A stretch of 28,995 nucleotides of DNA from Acidobacteriota bacterium. GTDB taxonomy: Bacteria; Acidobacteriota; Blastocatellia; Pyrinomonadales; Pyrinomonadaceae. This document shows positions 9,164-16,947 of this stretch, piece by piece; position 1 is the first letter of the stretch, and every line of letters starts with the position of its first letter. The stretch lies in NCBI GenBank assembly GCA_023391155.1, contig JAEWBM010000003.1, positions 1 to 28,995 on the forward strand, written 5' to 3'. The translations under genes were made by a program, and so were the position numbers. Under the pieces are notes generated by a model. The model was not told the DNA's origin and made no database searches. It worked only from the letters and a program-made list of their open reading frames with translations.

Positions 9164-9703
9164 ATGGATACGGCACCCGCTCTCGATTTCAACCTTGACG
9201 ATTCATTGAAATTGCTTAGTGCCACGCCGGGCACGCTGTCGGCGTGGCTAACGCAACTGCCGGATCGGTTCTCGGCATCTTCGGGCGACCGCGACCATTG
9301 GGCCCCGTACGACATCGTCGGCCATTTGATCCACTGTGACGAGACCGACTGGATCCCGCGCGCAAAGGTGATCCTTGCTCAGGGAGATGACCGCAACTTT
9401 CCACCGTTCGATCGCTTCGGCCAGTTTGAAAGACCAGGCGACAAAACACTCTCGGATCTGCTGACCGAATTCGAGACCATTCGACGTTCGAGCCTCGACG
9501 AGGTTGTTTCGTGGGATCTCACCGAAAAGCACCTCGGCCTTACGGGAATCCATCCTGAGTTCGGCGAGGTGACCCTTCGCCAGCTTCTTGCAACATGGGT
9601 CGTTCATGACCAAACCCATATTCGCCAGATCGCCGTCACCATTGCGCGCCGCTATGAAGCCGCCGTCGGTCCATGGAAGGCCTATTTAGGCATACTCAAT
9701 TGA
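9164..9703 (+). CDS. DinB family protein
   Basis: DinB-fold four-helix bundle protein of 179 residues; relatives are metal-dependent thiol transferases or uncharacterised stress proteins. Family features are YDIVGHLIHCDETDWIPR with the first helix histidine and TWVVHDQTHIRQIAVTIARR with the HxxxH pair near the C-terminus, the usual divalent-metal triad. I chose ATG 9164 over ATG 9155 and TTG 9137 because TATAAT ends 7 nt before it. Its TGA touches the ATG of the cupin gene, so translation is probably coupled. Confidence 0.87.
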   Translation: MDTAPALDFNLDDSLKLLSATPGTLSAWLTQLPDRFSASSGDRDHWAPYDIVGHLIHCDETDWIPRAKVILAQGDDRNFPPFDRFGQFERPGDKTLSDLLTEFETIRRSSLDEVVSWDLTEKHLGLTGIHPEFGEVTLRQLLATWVVHDQTHIRQIAVTIARRYEAAVGPWKAYLGILN

Positions 9704-10021
9704 ATGAAATTTACCGTTGACGAAATGCTCGCTCGTCTTCCGCTGCCCGCGACGGAAAAATGGAAGGACGGCGTTTGGGACCTGGAGCCTTTTGAAAAGG
9801 GCGGCGTACGGCTCGTTTTCTTCGCCCCGAGGGGCGTCGACTACCAGACCGCACACGACAAGGACGAATTCTACTTCATCGTCCGCGGCAGCGGGGAATT
9901 ACTGATCGGAGACGAGCGGCACCGGTGTGCGGCGGGTGATGCGTTTTTCGTTGCTGCCGGGGACGATCACCGTTTTGAGAACTTTTCTGACGACTTGGCG
10001 ACCTGGGCGATCTTTTTCTAG
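9704..10021 (+). CDS. small cupin-domain protein
   Basis: Single-domain cupin of 105 residues. The two cupin motifs are visible: HDKDEFYFIVRGSGELLIGD (motif 1 region) and GDAFFVAAGDDHRFENFS (motif 2). Metal ligands would be the His and Glu of the first and the His of the second. The ATG immediately follows the TGA of the DinB gene with no gap, so the two form a two-gene operon, possibly for one stress or small-molecule function. It is convergent with ppa, 3 bp away. Ligand unknown. Confidence 0.88.
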   Translation: MKFTVDEMLARLPLPATEKWKDGVWDLEPFEKGGVRLVFFAPRGVDYQTAHDKDEFYFIVRGSGELLIGDERHRCAAGDAFFVAAGDDHRFENFSDDLATWAIFF

Positions 10022-10024
10022 CGC

Positions 10025-10642
10025 TCACCCGAGCTTGCCCGTCAGTTCCGCGTAATCCGCGATCGCAGCGTTGATCACCTCATACGACGCCTCGCGGCCG
10101 TAGGAATATGCGATCACGCAGATATTCGGCTCATCGGGAAGAGATTTGTAGGTCAAAAAGTAGTGTTCGAATCTTTGCAGGATCCCCTTCGGCAGCTGCG
10201 AGATCTCCTGATACTGTTCAAACACCTTGTCACCCTTGAGCACGGCGATTATCTTGTCGTCCGCCTCGCCGTCGTCGACCAGACAGAACCCGCCGATGGG
10301 CCTCGCTTTCAATATTATGTCGCCGCGCGGAATGTGATGTTCGCTCAATACCAGAATATCCAGCGGGTCGCCGTCCCCGCCCGAAATGCTGATGTCGGTC
10401 TTGGAGCGGGCAAGGTTCGCGATACCCTCGGCACAATAGGTCTGCGGGATGAAGCCGTAGTTTGCCGGTACCACATTTGAGTATTGCTGCGGCCGGTCGA
10501 TCTTCAGATATCCGGTTTCCTTGTCGACCTCATATTTCACCGTGTCGCGGGGCACGATCTCGATGAATACGGTCACCTCATCGGGAATGCCTTCGCCGAT
10601 CGGGATGCCGTGCCATGGGTGGGCTTTGTCCGTCCTGAACAT
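10025..10642 (-). CDS. ppa: inorganic pyrophosphatase, family I
   Basis: Soluble Mg2+-dependent pyrophosphatase that hydrolyses PPi in the cytosol. The 205-residue protein shows FIEIVPRDTVKYEVDKETG, QYSNVVPANYGFIPQTYC, and the aspartate-rich active-site signature GGDGDPLDILVL (about 88-99) followed by EADDKIIAVLKGD. ATG 10642 begins MFRTDKAHPWHGIPIG, a normal family start; the frame continues upstream to 10834, but that part lies antisense to the divergent crotonase gene. A promoter with leaderless geometry fits exactly at this ATG. It is convergent with the cupin gene. Confidence 0.96.
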   Translation of the reverse strand: MFRTDKAHPWHGIPIGEGIPDEVTVFIEIVPRDTVKYEVDKETGYLKIDRPQQYSNVVPANYGFIPQTYCAEGIANLARSKTDISISGGDGDPLDILVLSEHHIPRGDIILKARPIGGFCLVDDGEADDKIIAVLKGDKVFEQYQEISQLPKGILQRFEHYFLTYKSLPDEPNICVIAYSYGREASYEVINAAIADYAELTGKLG

Positions 10643-10653
10643 ACGTTTATTAT
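10626..10653 (+). promoter_or_regulatory. candidate promoter of the crotonase/AtuA-like operon
   Basis: TTGTCC (10626-10631), a 16-bp spacer and TATTAT (10648-10653) lead to ATG 10671 about 17 nt later. It overlaps the first codons of the divergent ppa gene, since only 28 bp separate the two start codons. Confidence 0.45.
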
Positions 10654-10677
10654 TGAGTCTGAGCGACTTAATGTCTA
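10649..10677 (-). promoter_or_regulatory. ppa promoter with leaderless geometry
   Basis: On the minus strand TAGACA (10677-10672), a 17-bp spacer and AATAAT (10654-10649), then 6 nt to the ppa ATG. Both hexamers match consensus at five of six positions. The -35 lies inside the first codons of the divergent crotonase gene. Confidence 0.6.
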
Positions 10678-11255
10678 ACCTTCTAACATCCAATATCGGG
10701 ACGGCCCTCGTCCTCCGTTTCAACCGGCCCGAGCGGCGAAACCCCTTATCACTTGAGGTCCTGGATGAGATCGAAGCGATATTGTCGTCCGATTTGGCCG
10801 GGGTTTCACGGATCGTCTTTACCGGAACGGGCAACGTTTTCGCTTCAGGAGCGAACCTTCGCGAGATAGCCTCTCTCGATGCCGCCTCCGCCGAAGGATT
10901 CGCAAGGCGTGGCCAGCGTTTAATGTCGCAGATAGAGGCCCTGGATCAGCAGACGGTCGCTGCGGTAAACGGGCCCTGCTATGGCGGAGCTCTCGATCTG
11001 GCACTAGCCTGCGACATGCGGATCGCTTTGCCGATGGCCACCTTCTGCCATCCCGGAGCCGGGCTCGGGATCATCACCGGCTGGGGCGGCACCCAGCGGC
11101 TGCCTCGACTTATCGGCCGTGCTAACGCATTAGAGATGTTCTTAACCGCCGCACCGGTAACGGCCGAACGGGCTCGCGAAATGTGCCTGGTCGATGCGAT
11201 CGAAAGTGACGTAATGCGGGCGGCGCTGCAGGTCAATATTGACGTTCCCGCGTGA
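10671..11255 (+). CDS. short crotonase-superfamily protein, likely non-canonical
   Basis: Enoyl-CoA hydratase/isomerase fold, 194 residues, about 60 shorter than the usual ~255. The N-terminal RFNRPERRNPLS, oxyanion loop FASGANLREI and VAAVNGPCYGGALDLALACD are clear, as is GIITGWGGTQRLPRLIG. The two hydratase glutamates are replaced: the first aligns with Asp in GGALDLALACD, and the second with Gly in CHPGAGLG. The C-terminal helical part after LVDAI is almost absent. It may be an inactive, scaffold-like or differently acting crotonase, or a shortened copy. It is followed 15 bp later by the AtuA-like gene. The start is ATG 10671. Confidence 0.8.
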   Translation: MSNLLTSNIGTALVLRFNRPERRNPLSLEVLDEIEAILSSDLAGVSRIVFTGTGNVFASGANLREIASLDAASAEGFARRGQRLMSQIEALDQQTVAAVNGPCYGGALDLALACDMRIALPMATFCHPGAGLGIITGWGGTQRLPRLIGRANALEMFLTAAPVTAERAREMCLVDAIESDVMRAALQVNIDVPA

Positions 11256-11270
11256 TACTATTAGACAGTT

Positions 11271-11588
11271 ATGAAGAGACAATTAAAGGACATCGCACAC
11301 GCCCGCTCGGGCGATAAAGGCGACACCGCAAACGTCGGGCTGATCGCATTAAAGGACGAACACTATCCCGTTTTGGTCCGCGAGGTCACGGCCGAACGCG
11401 TCAAACAACATTTCGGCGATATGGTCAAAGGCGAAGTCGAACGCTTCGAGTTGCCCAACCTCGGCGCCCTTAACTTTCTGCTCCACGGAGCCCTCGGCGG
11501 AGGCGGCACCCTGAGCCTGATGACCGACGCACAGGGCAAGACATTCTCCACAGCACTGCTCCGCATGGAGATCGAAGTTGACGAATAG
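11271..11588 (+). CDS. AtuA-like ferredoxin-fold domain protein
   Basis: The 105-residue protein carries the motif AHARSGDKGDTANVGLIAL at its start, typical of the small ferredoxin-fold domain that is either fused to the C-terminus of AtuA or encoded beside it. It also has NFLLHGALGGGGTLSL, matching the conserved Gly-rich end. AtuA proteins occur in acyclic terpene (citronellol/geraniol) and related branched acyl-CoA catabolism; the exact reaction of the small domain is unsettled. Its probable large partner is the AtuA gene at 13005-14372 on the opposite strand. It lies between two crotonase genes in one apparent operon. Confidence 0.87.
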   Translation: MKRQLKDIAHARSGDKGDTANVGLIALKDEHYPVLVREVTAERVKQHFGDMVKGEVERFELPNLGALNFLLHGALGGGGTLSLMTDAQGKTFSTALLRMEIEVDE

Positions 11589-11612
11589 CTCGTTCTGGTT
11601 TCGTTGAACCAT

Positions 11613-12368
11613 ATGTCGATACTGCTGCAATCGGACGTTAGCTCCACTCGCACCTTAACACTTAACCGCCCGGAAAAACGCAATGCGTTGAACTCGGAAT
11701 TGATCGCCGCTCTCACCGATGCCATTAGGGCTGTGGGGAGTGGCGGCGAGGTCCGGGCCGTGGTCATTCGCGGCGAGGGAAAGGATTTTTGTTCGGGAGC
11801 CGATCTTGAGGAGCTTCGCAAGATAAGCGGCTACAGCTATGAAGAGAACCTTTATGACGCTCGCAAGCTGGTAGATCTTTTCACGGCTATCCGGACTTGC
11901 CCGGTACCGGTCATCGCCGCGGTTCATGGCAGGGCACTTGCCGGAGGCTGCGGATTGGCGACGGCGTGCGACATCGTCCTTGCCGCTGAGTCTGCCCGGT
12001 TCGGCTATCCCGAGGTTAAGATCGGCTTTGTGCCGGCGATCGTAATGGCGATACTGCGCAGGAATATATCGGAGAAACGGGCCTTTGAACTCGTCACTCG
12101 CGGTTTCGATTTTTCGGCAGGGGATGCCAAAGAGATGGGCCTTGTGAATCAGATCTTCCCGGACGCGGAGTTTAGCGGCAAAGTTGACGAGTTCGTCGCC
12201 GAATATTCGAAGGTGAGTGCCTCCGCCGTCCGGCTCAGCAAACAGCTGCTTTATCAAATGGACGGCAAGAACTTCTTCGAGGCCGTTGACGCCGGAGCTC
12301 TCATGAACGCGAAAGCCCGCATGACCGAGGACTGCCAAGCGGGCATTGCCAAGTTCCTCGACAAATAA
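11613..12368 (+). CDS. enoyl-CoA hydratase/isomerase family protein, methylglutaconyl-CoA hydratase-like
   Basis: Full-length crotonase of 251 residues. Features in order: LTLNRPEKRNALNSEL, the oxyanion loop DFCSGADLEEL, VIAAVHGRALAGGCGLATACD, and FGYPEVKIGFVPAIVMAILRR. The second catalytic glutamate (YPEVKIG) is kept, while the first position is Gly in GGCGLATACD, the pattern I associate with LiuC-type methylglutaconyl-CoA hydratases. With the upstream carboxylase beta subunit this hints at leucine or isoprenoid acyl-CoA breakdown, which is an inference. ATG 11613 lies 24 bp after the AtuA-like gene. It is convergent with the toxin-antitoxin pair. Confidence 0.9.
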   Translation: MSILLQSDVSSTRTLTLNRPEKRNALNSELIAALTDAIRAVGSGGEVRAVVIRGEGKDFCSGADLEELRKISGYSYEENLYDARKLVDLFTAIRTCPVPVIAAVHGRALAGGCGLATACDIVLAAESARFGYPEVKIGFVPAIVMAILRRNISEKRAFELVTRGFDFSAGDAKEMGLVNQIFPDAEFSGKVDEFVAEYSKVSASAVRLSKQLLYQMDGKNFFEAVDAGALMNAKARMTEDCQAGIAKFLDK

Positions 12369-12374
12369 AGCCAA

Positions 12375-12668
12375 CTATGCCGGTTCCGCGTGGATCTTCA
12401 GTCCTAATGCGTTAATCACCTTCAGAACGGTTTCAAAGTTGGGTACTCGTTCGCCGGATAGCGCCTTGTAGAGACTTTCGCGCGAAAGACCGGTTTGACG
12501 GGCGATCTCTGTCATTCCTTTTGCACGGGCGATATTTCCTAGAGCCTTTGCGACGAACGCGGCATCGCCATTTGCTTCCTGTAAGCATGCCTCGAGGTAT
12601 GCGGCCATTTCTTCGGGTGTGGAGAGGTATTCCGCAACGTCGTACCGAGTTGTCTTAGTTTTCGCCAC
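12375..12668 (-). CDS. HTH antitoxin of a type II toxin-antitoxin pair (HigA-like addiction module antidote)
   Basis: About 97 residues. The N-terminal part AAYLEACLQEANGDAAFVAK and AKALGNIARAKGMTEIARQT leads into a helix-turn-helix, TEIARQTGLSRESLYKALSG, then PNFETVLKVINALGLKI. This is the common addiction-module antidote layout in which the antitoxin also represses its own operon. The start is probably GTG 12668 (VAKTKTTRYD), 4 nt after the toxin stop; a longer start at 12689 would overlap the toxin gene. The order toxin then antitoxin is that of HigBA modules. Confidence 0.88.
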   Translation of the reverse strand: MAKTKTTRYDVAEYLSTPEEMAAYLEACLQEANGDAAFVAKALGNIARAKGMTEIARQTGLSRESLYKALSGERVPNFETVLKVINALGLKIHAEPA

Positions 12669-12672
12669 TATT

Positions 12673-12963
12673 TTACAATCCCTTTGCAAGGTCCTTCGCT
12701 ACCTGAATATCCGAACTCTGTGATCCTTTATCGCCGCCAGCCAACAATATAATTAATTCGGAACCCTTTTGTGTGAAATAAACACGATAACCAGGTCCAT
12801 AATGAATACGCATCTCGGATACGCCGTCGCCCACCGATTGAACATCGCCCGGATTTCCCATCTCGAGTCGATCGATCCGAGCTTGGATCCGGGCCCGAGC
12901 GTGAAGGTCACGAAGTTTCCTAATCCATTTGGAAAATCTCTCGGTTTGCCGAACCTCGATCAC
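12673..12963 (-). CDS. RelE/ParE-superfamily toxin (HigB/Gp49-like)
   Basis: Small basic protein of 96 residues from GTG 12963. It shows the family pattern RFSKWIRKLRDLHARARIQARIDR, then GDGVSEMRIHYGPGYRVYFT, where the conserved arginines and tyrosine of the beta-sheet sit, and IILLAGGDKGSQSSDIQVAK at the C-terminus. Relatives are ribosome-dependent mRNA interferases. It is the first gene of the pair and is followed 4 nt later by its antitoxin. The pair sits between a catabolic operon and AtuA, with its own promoter. Confidence 0.88.
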   Translation of the reverse strand: MIEVRQTERFSKWIRKLRDLHARARIQARIDRLEMGNPGDVQSVGDGVSEMRIHYGPGYRVYFTQKGSELIILLAGGDKGSQSSDIQVAKDLAKGL

Positions 12964-12967
12964 TATC

Positions 12968-12996
12968 AGTGTATCCTACTGGCTACGAATGTGCAA
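12968..12996 (-). promoter_or_regulatory. toxin-antitoxin promoter with leaderless geometry
   Basis: Minus strand: TTGCAC (12996-12991), a 17-bp spacer, TACACT (12973-12968), then 4 nt to the toxin GTG. The transcript would begin at or within the first codon. The promoter fits in the 41 bp after the AtuA stop. Confidence 0.6.
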
Positions 12997-13004
12997 CGGC
13001 CTTT

Positions 13005-14372
13005 TTACGCCTCCACTATCTCCACCTTCGTCTCGATCAAGTGCTTCGGGATCAGTGCAGGGAAGTAGGCCATGATCTCTTCCACCTTGGGCCGACCGCC
13101 GGCGAAGCCGGTGACGCCGGGAGGGCCGGTCAAGATAAGCGGGGCGATCTCTTTGGTAAACCTTTCTATTGACGCTTTGTCCTGTCCGCGGACGCCGATC
13201 CGTAATTGAACCTCGGGGATATCCGGCGACGGTTCTCCCGCCAGATGCCCGTGCGTTGCGTTCACACCAACGAATTCCGTCAGCACTAGGTCGAATTGCA
13301 GGCCCAAGCGGTCCAGTCTTTCGCGCAAGATCTTGTCCGCTGCCTGGGCTTTCTTATAAGCGTCGGGCCACGAATAAACCAGCGTCCCCACCGACTTCCA
13401 TCCCGCCGAGTAAGCGATGGATACCTTATAAAATTCCGTGTTCGGTGAGCCTTTGATTCCGAAGACACGAACGCGGTCCTCACCCGCCGGTTCGAGCTGT
13501 ATCGAAGAAAAGTCGGCAACGACGTCCGGCGTGATATATGCCTTCGGGTCGCCCATCTCATAGAGCAATTGCTCTTTGATCGATTGCACATTCACCCGCC
13601 CGCCGGTGCCGGAATGTTTGGTGATGACAAACTCACCATTCGCAGAGCCCTCAACGATAGGGAAGCCAACGTCGCCAAGGTTCGGGATGTTTTCCCAGTC
13701 GTACTGGCAGTTTCCGCCCGACGACTGTGCTCCGCATTCGATGATATGGCCCGCGATCGTCCCGGCCGAGATCAAGTCCCAGTCCTCAAATCCCCAGCCG
13801 AATTCATGCATCAGCGGCGCGAGCGTCAGCCCTGTGTCGGTCAGCCGTCCGCCGATGACGATCTGTGCGCCCTTGTCGAGTGCCTCGACCAATCCACCGG
13901 CTCCGAGGTAAACGTTCGCCGCCTGAACCTTGTCTCGAACCGTTTCGAGCGGTTCGCCCGTGTCCATATTGGTGATCTCAACGCCGGAATCCAGCATTTC
14001 GTCCAGCCGCGGCAGGATGTCGTCGCCCGTGATCACACCGATCTTCACCTTGCCGCCCAGGCCTAGCTCGCGGGCGGTTTCCTTCAATGCCGCCGCACAA
14101 CCTTCAATATTTACCCCGCCGGCATTCGACAGCACCTTGATGTTCTTTTCAACGCAATCGGGCAATATTTCCTGCATCAGCGAGATAAAATCTCGTGCGT
14201 AACCCGCCTCGGGATTCCGTGCCCGCTGTTTCTGCATAATGCTCATCGTTACCTCGGCGAGATAATCGAGCATCAAATAATCGATCGGCCCGCGTCGAAC
14301 CTGATCGACCGGTGCCGAAAGCATATCTCCCCAAAATCCCTGGCCGCTCGCAACCCTAACTGTTTCTTTCAT
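13005..14372 (-). CDS. acyclic terpene utilization AtuA family protein
   Basis: AtuA-family protein of 455 residues. Typical stretches are [12 protein letters not shown] at the start, [52 protein letters not shown] followed by [32 protein letters not shown], and [14 protein letters not shown] near the C-terminus. In Pseudomonas, Atu proteins act in citronellol/geraniol breakdown; the exact AtuA reaction is not firmly known. The C-terminal ferredoxin-fold domain seen in longer homologues is absent here and is encoded separately at 11271-11588. ATG 14372 is chosen over TTG 14393 because of the promoter immediately upstream. Confidence 0.92.
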   Translation of the reverse strand: MKETVRVASGQGFWGDMLSAPVDQVRRGPIDYLMLDYLAEVTMSIMQKQRARNPEAGYARDFISLMQEILPDCVEKNIKVLSNAGGVNIEGCAAALKETARELGLGGKVKIGVITGDDILPRLDEMLDSGVEITNMDTGEPLETVRDKVQAANVYLGAGGLVEALDKGAQIVIGGRLTDTGLTLAPLMHEFGWGFEDWDLISAGTIAGHIIECGAQSSGGNCQYDWENIPNLGDVGFPIVEGSANGEFVITKHSGTGGRVNVQSIKEQLLYEMGDPKAYITPDVVADFSSIQLEPAGEDRVRVFGIKGSPNTEFYKVSIAYSAGWKSVGTLVYSWPDAYKKAQAADKILRERLDRLGLQFDLVLTEFVGVNATHGHLAGEPSPDIPEVQLRIGVRGQDKASIERFTKEIAPLILTGPPGVTGFAGGRPKVEEIMAYFPALIPKHLIETKVEIVEA

Positions 14373-14381
14373 TTGAGTATG

Positions 14382-14410
14382 ATTAGAAAACAAAAAAAGG
14401 CGAGGGTCAA
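14382..14410 (-). promoter_or_regulatory. AtuA promoter overlapping the upstream terminator
   Basis: Minus strand: TTGACC (14410-14405), a 17-bp spacer, TCTAAT (14387-14382), then 9 nt to ATG 14372. The -35 is in the 3' arm region of the terminator hairpin, and the T-run is the spacer. Confidence 0.55.
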
Positions 14411-14438
14411 CAACCGGCGGTCCGGCCCTGCCCCTCGC
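14392..14438 (-). terminator. intrinsic terminator of the exported Ala/Lys-rich protein gene
   Basis: Minus strand: arms GCGAGGG and CCCTCGC (14438-14432 and 14406-14400) enclose a loop that holds a second short CCGG/CCGG stem. Seven T residues (14398-14392) follow closely. It lies 24 bp after the stop of the 14462-14905 gene. Confidence 0.75.
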
Positions 14439-14461
14439 ACCTAAAAAAGCTTTTTATTAAG

Positions 14462-14905
14462 TTAGTTTACGACGTCTTTAGCGGCGGATCCCGTCTTTTT
14501 CGTCGCGTACCACACCTTCTTTGAAACCCACTTCGTTCCATCCCAGGTCGTCACGGTGAAATACTTTCCGCCCTCGACCGTCTTTTCAGCGACATCTTCC
14601 GATACACTTACTGTATGGCTTCCGAACGTTTTGGTCTCCGAAGCGGCCTTCTTCGTTCCCGAAGCAGTGGCCTTCGCACCGAGCACGGCCGCATCAGCCG
14701 TCTTGTCTGCGGCGGTCTCGAGCCCATCGGTTACGACAACAGTGGTCTTTTTCGCACCCTTCACGGTGACGTCCTTAGCGTCGCCCGCAACGTCCTTAGT
14801 CTTTGAGGCAGCGTCCTTTACGGCATCGACCACCTGCGCGTCAGCCGCGACAGCGGCGAAAAACACGAATCCAGCGACTGCAAATAGATTGAGCACCCTT
14901 TTCAT
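14462..14905 (-). CDS. small exported Ala/Lys/Thr-rich repetitive protein
   Basis: 147 residues. The signal peptide MKRVLNLFAVAGFVFFAAVA ends at ADAQ. The mature part is a low-complexity helix of heptad-like units (VKDAASKTKDVAGDAKDVTV, ADKTADAAVLGAKA), resembling LEA-like or apolipophorin-like stress proteins. It finishes with an SH3-like or WxG-type tail YFTVTTWDGTKWVSKKVWYA. AGGAGAA is placed well ahead of ATG 14905. A clear intrinsic terminator follows, so it is probably monocistronic. A periplasmic or envelope role in desiccation or membrane stress is a guess. Confidence 0.82.
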   Translation of the reverse strand: MKRVLNLFAVAGFVFFAAVAADAQVVDAVKDAASKTKDVAGDAKDVTVKGAKKTTVVVTDGLETAADKTADAAVLGAKATASGTKKAASETKTFGSHTVSVSEDVAEKTVEGGKYFTVTTWDGTKWVSKKVWYATKKTGSAAKDVVN

Positions 14906-14982
14906 AACAATTCTCCTTTTTAGATAGTAATGATATCCAAGCTTAGAGAGTTATAAATGCACGTCCTATGCCAGAGGCGGGT

Positions 14983-15381
14983 TCAGTTCCGCACGTTCGC
15001 GTTTATATATTTAACGATGTCCTCGGTCGAGGTACCGGGCAGGAAAACTTCAGAAACGCCGCGTTCCTTGAGTGCCGCGATGTCCTCATTCGGCACGATG
15101 CCCCCGACCAGCACCAGCGTATCGTCCATACCGTTCTCGCGGAGCAGATCGACTATGCGAGGGCAGAGCGTTTTGTGGGCCCCGCTCAGGATGGAGATTC
15201 CCACGGCGTCAACGTCTTCCTGCAGTGCCGCGGCGGCTATCATCTCCGGCGTCTGCCTGAGGCCGGTGTATATCACCTCCATGCCGGCGTCGCGCAGGGC
15301 GCGGGCGATAACCTTTGCACCGCGGTCGTGTCCGTCAAGCCCGGGCTTTGCCACAAGGACCCTTATCTTTCTTTCGCTCAT
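14983..15381 (-). CDS. stand-alone cobalamin-binding subunit of methylmalonyl-CoA mutase type
   Basis: The 132-residue B12-binding domain equals the C-terminal part of methylmalonyl-CoA-type mutases. It has the cobalamin-ligating signature [20 protein letters not shown] (DxHxxG, His is the lower axial ligand). [12 protein letters not shown] and [12 protein letters not shown] follow, with [19 protein letters not shown] at the end. The catalytic subunit is not in the window, so the holoenzyme would need a separate large chain. It follows the desaturase-fusion gene by 15 bp and may be co-transcribed with it. A propionyl-CoA pathway fits the upstream carboxylase, which is an inference. Confidence 0.93.
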   Translation of the reverse strand: MSERKIRVLVAKPGLDGHDRGAKVIARALRDAGMEVIYTGLRQTPEMIAAAALQEDVDAVGISILSGAHKTLCPRIVDLLRENGMDDTLVLVGGIVPNEDIAALKERGVSEVFLPGTSTEDIVKYINANVRN

Positions 15382-15396
15382 AAAAGGCTAAGTATA

Positions 15397-16947
15397 TTAG
15401 CTGATGAACCTTGCGAGCAAACCATCGCGGCGGATGAAGGGCTTCATCTCTTCCCATGTGAAAGTGTATTTCCCCTCGGGCTCAAGGGCCTTGGCGACGT
15501 GGGGAAAATAATAATCGTAATAAAACGTGACACCGTCGTCGTCGACCGAGTACTCGGTTATATTGTCCGCAGAAAAATCATATCGCCCGAAAAGCTCGTC
15601 GGGGTCGAGGTCCGAATTGTCCGGATCTGCCTTCATTTCTTCTATCGCCGCCGCGATCTCCCGCTTCTGTGCGGCGTTGATCATCTTCGCCAGCCCCTCT
15701 AGATCCGTAAAAACCTTTTCAGGAAAGGCCGGGTCGCCGGTAGAAAGATCGATCACCGTCGTCCGCGAAACATCGTCGGGATACGCCGCCGAACCGTACA
15801 TCCAGAGCCTTATCGCCAAAACTCCGCGGTCGTTGTAGAGAACGTCATAGCCCGTCTCCTCGACCCACTGGACCTCGTCCATCTCGCGTTCGACATCGAA
15901 GTCGAGCATCGCCTCGGGGCTGATCGCTTCGGTGATCTTTTTCGCGCGGGCACGGTCGCTGGTCTTCGCGATCGGCCGCGTTACGGTGAATTGTTTCTTA
16001 AAATCCTGGATCGGCTTTGGCCGCGTGTAAACCTCTTCCTTCGACTCAATCGTGACGACCTGGGCCGCGGCGGATATACAAAGCGCAAGCACGAGAGCAA
16101 CGGGGGAAATGTATTTCATATTTTTAGTCTTAGCTTTATCGATATTGGGCGAACCGAAAACGCACCGCAGCTTTTCGCCAAAGGTCTCGCGTTCGCGAAG
16201 CGCGGCGAACATCTCATACCAGGCGTGGGTGTTTATCCAAAGCGGGTTATAGCTCTTGATCGGTTTGATTATGCCGTACCGCGGCTCCTCGCTTTCATCG
16301 ACAAAAGAACCGAACAAGCGGTCCCAGATAATCAGCACGCCCGCGTAATTTCTATCCAGATAAGGGTTGTTGACGCCGTGGTGAACGCGGTGGTGCGACG
16401 GCGTGTTCAGCACCCACTCCAGCGGGCCCATTCGGCCGACCAGTTTCGTATGGATCCAGAATTGATAGATAAGATTGAATCCGTGCATTACGGCAAACAT
16501 CCACGGGGCAAAACCCAGCAGCATTATCGGCGCATAAAACACCCAGTGCAGAATGCCGCTGAACCAGCTCTGCCGCACCGCGACGCTCAGGTTATATTGT
16601 TCGCTTGAGTGGTGTACGACGTGAAAGTTCCAGAACAGCCGCGATTCGTGGCTGATCCGGTGAAACCAGTAATAGGCAAAGTCGTCTATGAAGAAAAGCA
16701 GCGCCCACGTCCACCAGGCATCGGCAGGGAATTTGTACGGCGCCAGCTCGTATGCAAACAGATAGATACCGCCGATAAATAAACCAAAGATCGCCCCGGT
16801 CGCAACGCTGACAAACCCGATCAGTATGTTCGTCCACGCATCCTTCGCCTCGTAGGCATCAACCCGACGCCGTTGCGAATAGTACGCCTCCAACCCGATC
16901 AACAGGGCAAATATCGGAATAGCAATGACCGTCGGCGTCAGAAGCAT
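15397..16947 (-). CDS. sterol desaturase/fatty acid hydroxylase fused in frame to an exported DUF3298-like domain
   Basis: The first ~276 residues form a membrane di-iron hydroxylase with three histidine boxes, HRISH (96-100), HVVHH (109-113) and HHRVHH (185-190), and several hydrophobic segments, ending FGEKLRCVFGSPN. With no stop the frame runs into MKYISPVALVLALCISAAAQ (from residue 277, base 16119), which looks like a complete signal peptide. A ~220-residue acidic domain follows, ending FYYDYYFPHVAKALEPEG and FTWEEMKPFIRRDGLL, like RsiV/DUF3298 proteins. Out-of-frame TAA codons crowd the junction. Either this is a real fusion, or two genes whose separating stop was lost, or the second part starts at 16119. 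TAAAAT lies 6 nt before ATG 16947. Confidence 0.82.
   Translation of the reverse strand: MLLTPTVIAIPIFALLIGLEAYYSQRRRVDAYEAKDAWTNILIGFVSVATGAIFGLFIGGIYLFAYELAPYKFPADAWWTWALLFFIDDFAYYWFHRISHESRLFWNFHVVHHSSEQYNLSVAVRQSWFSGILHWVFYAPIMLLGFAPWMFAVMHGFNLIYQFWIHTKLVGRMGPLEWVLNTPSHHRVHHGVNNPYLDRNYAGVLIIWDRLFGSFVDESEEPRYGIIKPIKSYNPLWINTHAWYEMFAALRERETFGEKLRCVFGSPNIDKAKTKNMKYISPVALVLALCISAAAQVVTIESKEEVYTRPKPIQDFKKQFTVTRPIAKTSDRARAKKITEAISPEAMLDFDVEREMDEVQWVEETGYDVLYNDRGVLAIRLWMYGSAAYPDDVSRTTVIDLSTGDPAFPEKVFTDLEGLAKMINAAQKREIAAAIEEMKADPDNSDLDPDELFGRYDFSADNITEYSVDDDGVTFYYDYYFPHVAKALEPEGKYTFTWEEMKPFIRRDGLLARFIS

Noticed and set aside
10643..10834. N-terminal extension of ppa by 64 residues
   Set aside because: The extension lies antisense to the divergent crotonase gene, is Arg-rich and not family-like; the promoter points to ATG 10642.
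12375..12963. Toxin-antitoxin pair as part of a defence island
   Set aside because: No other defence or mobility gene is near; it sits alone between metabolic genes.
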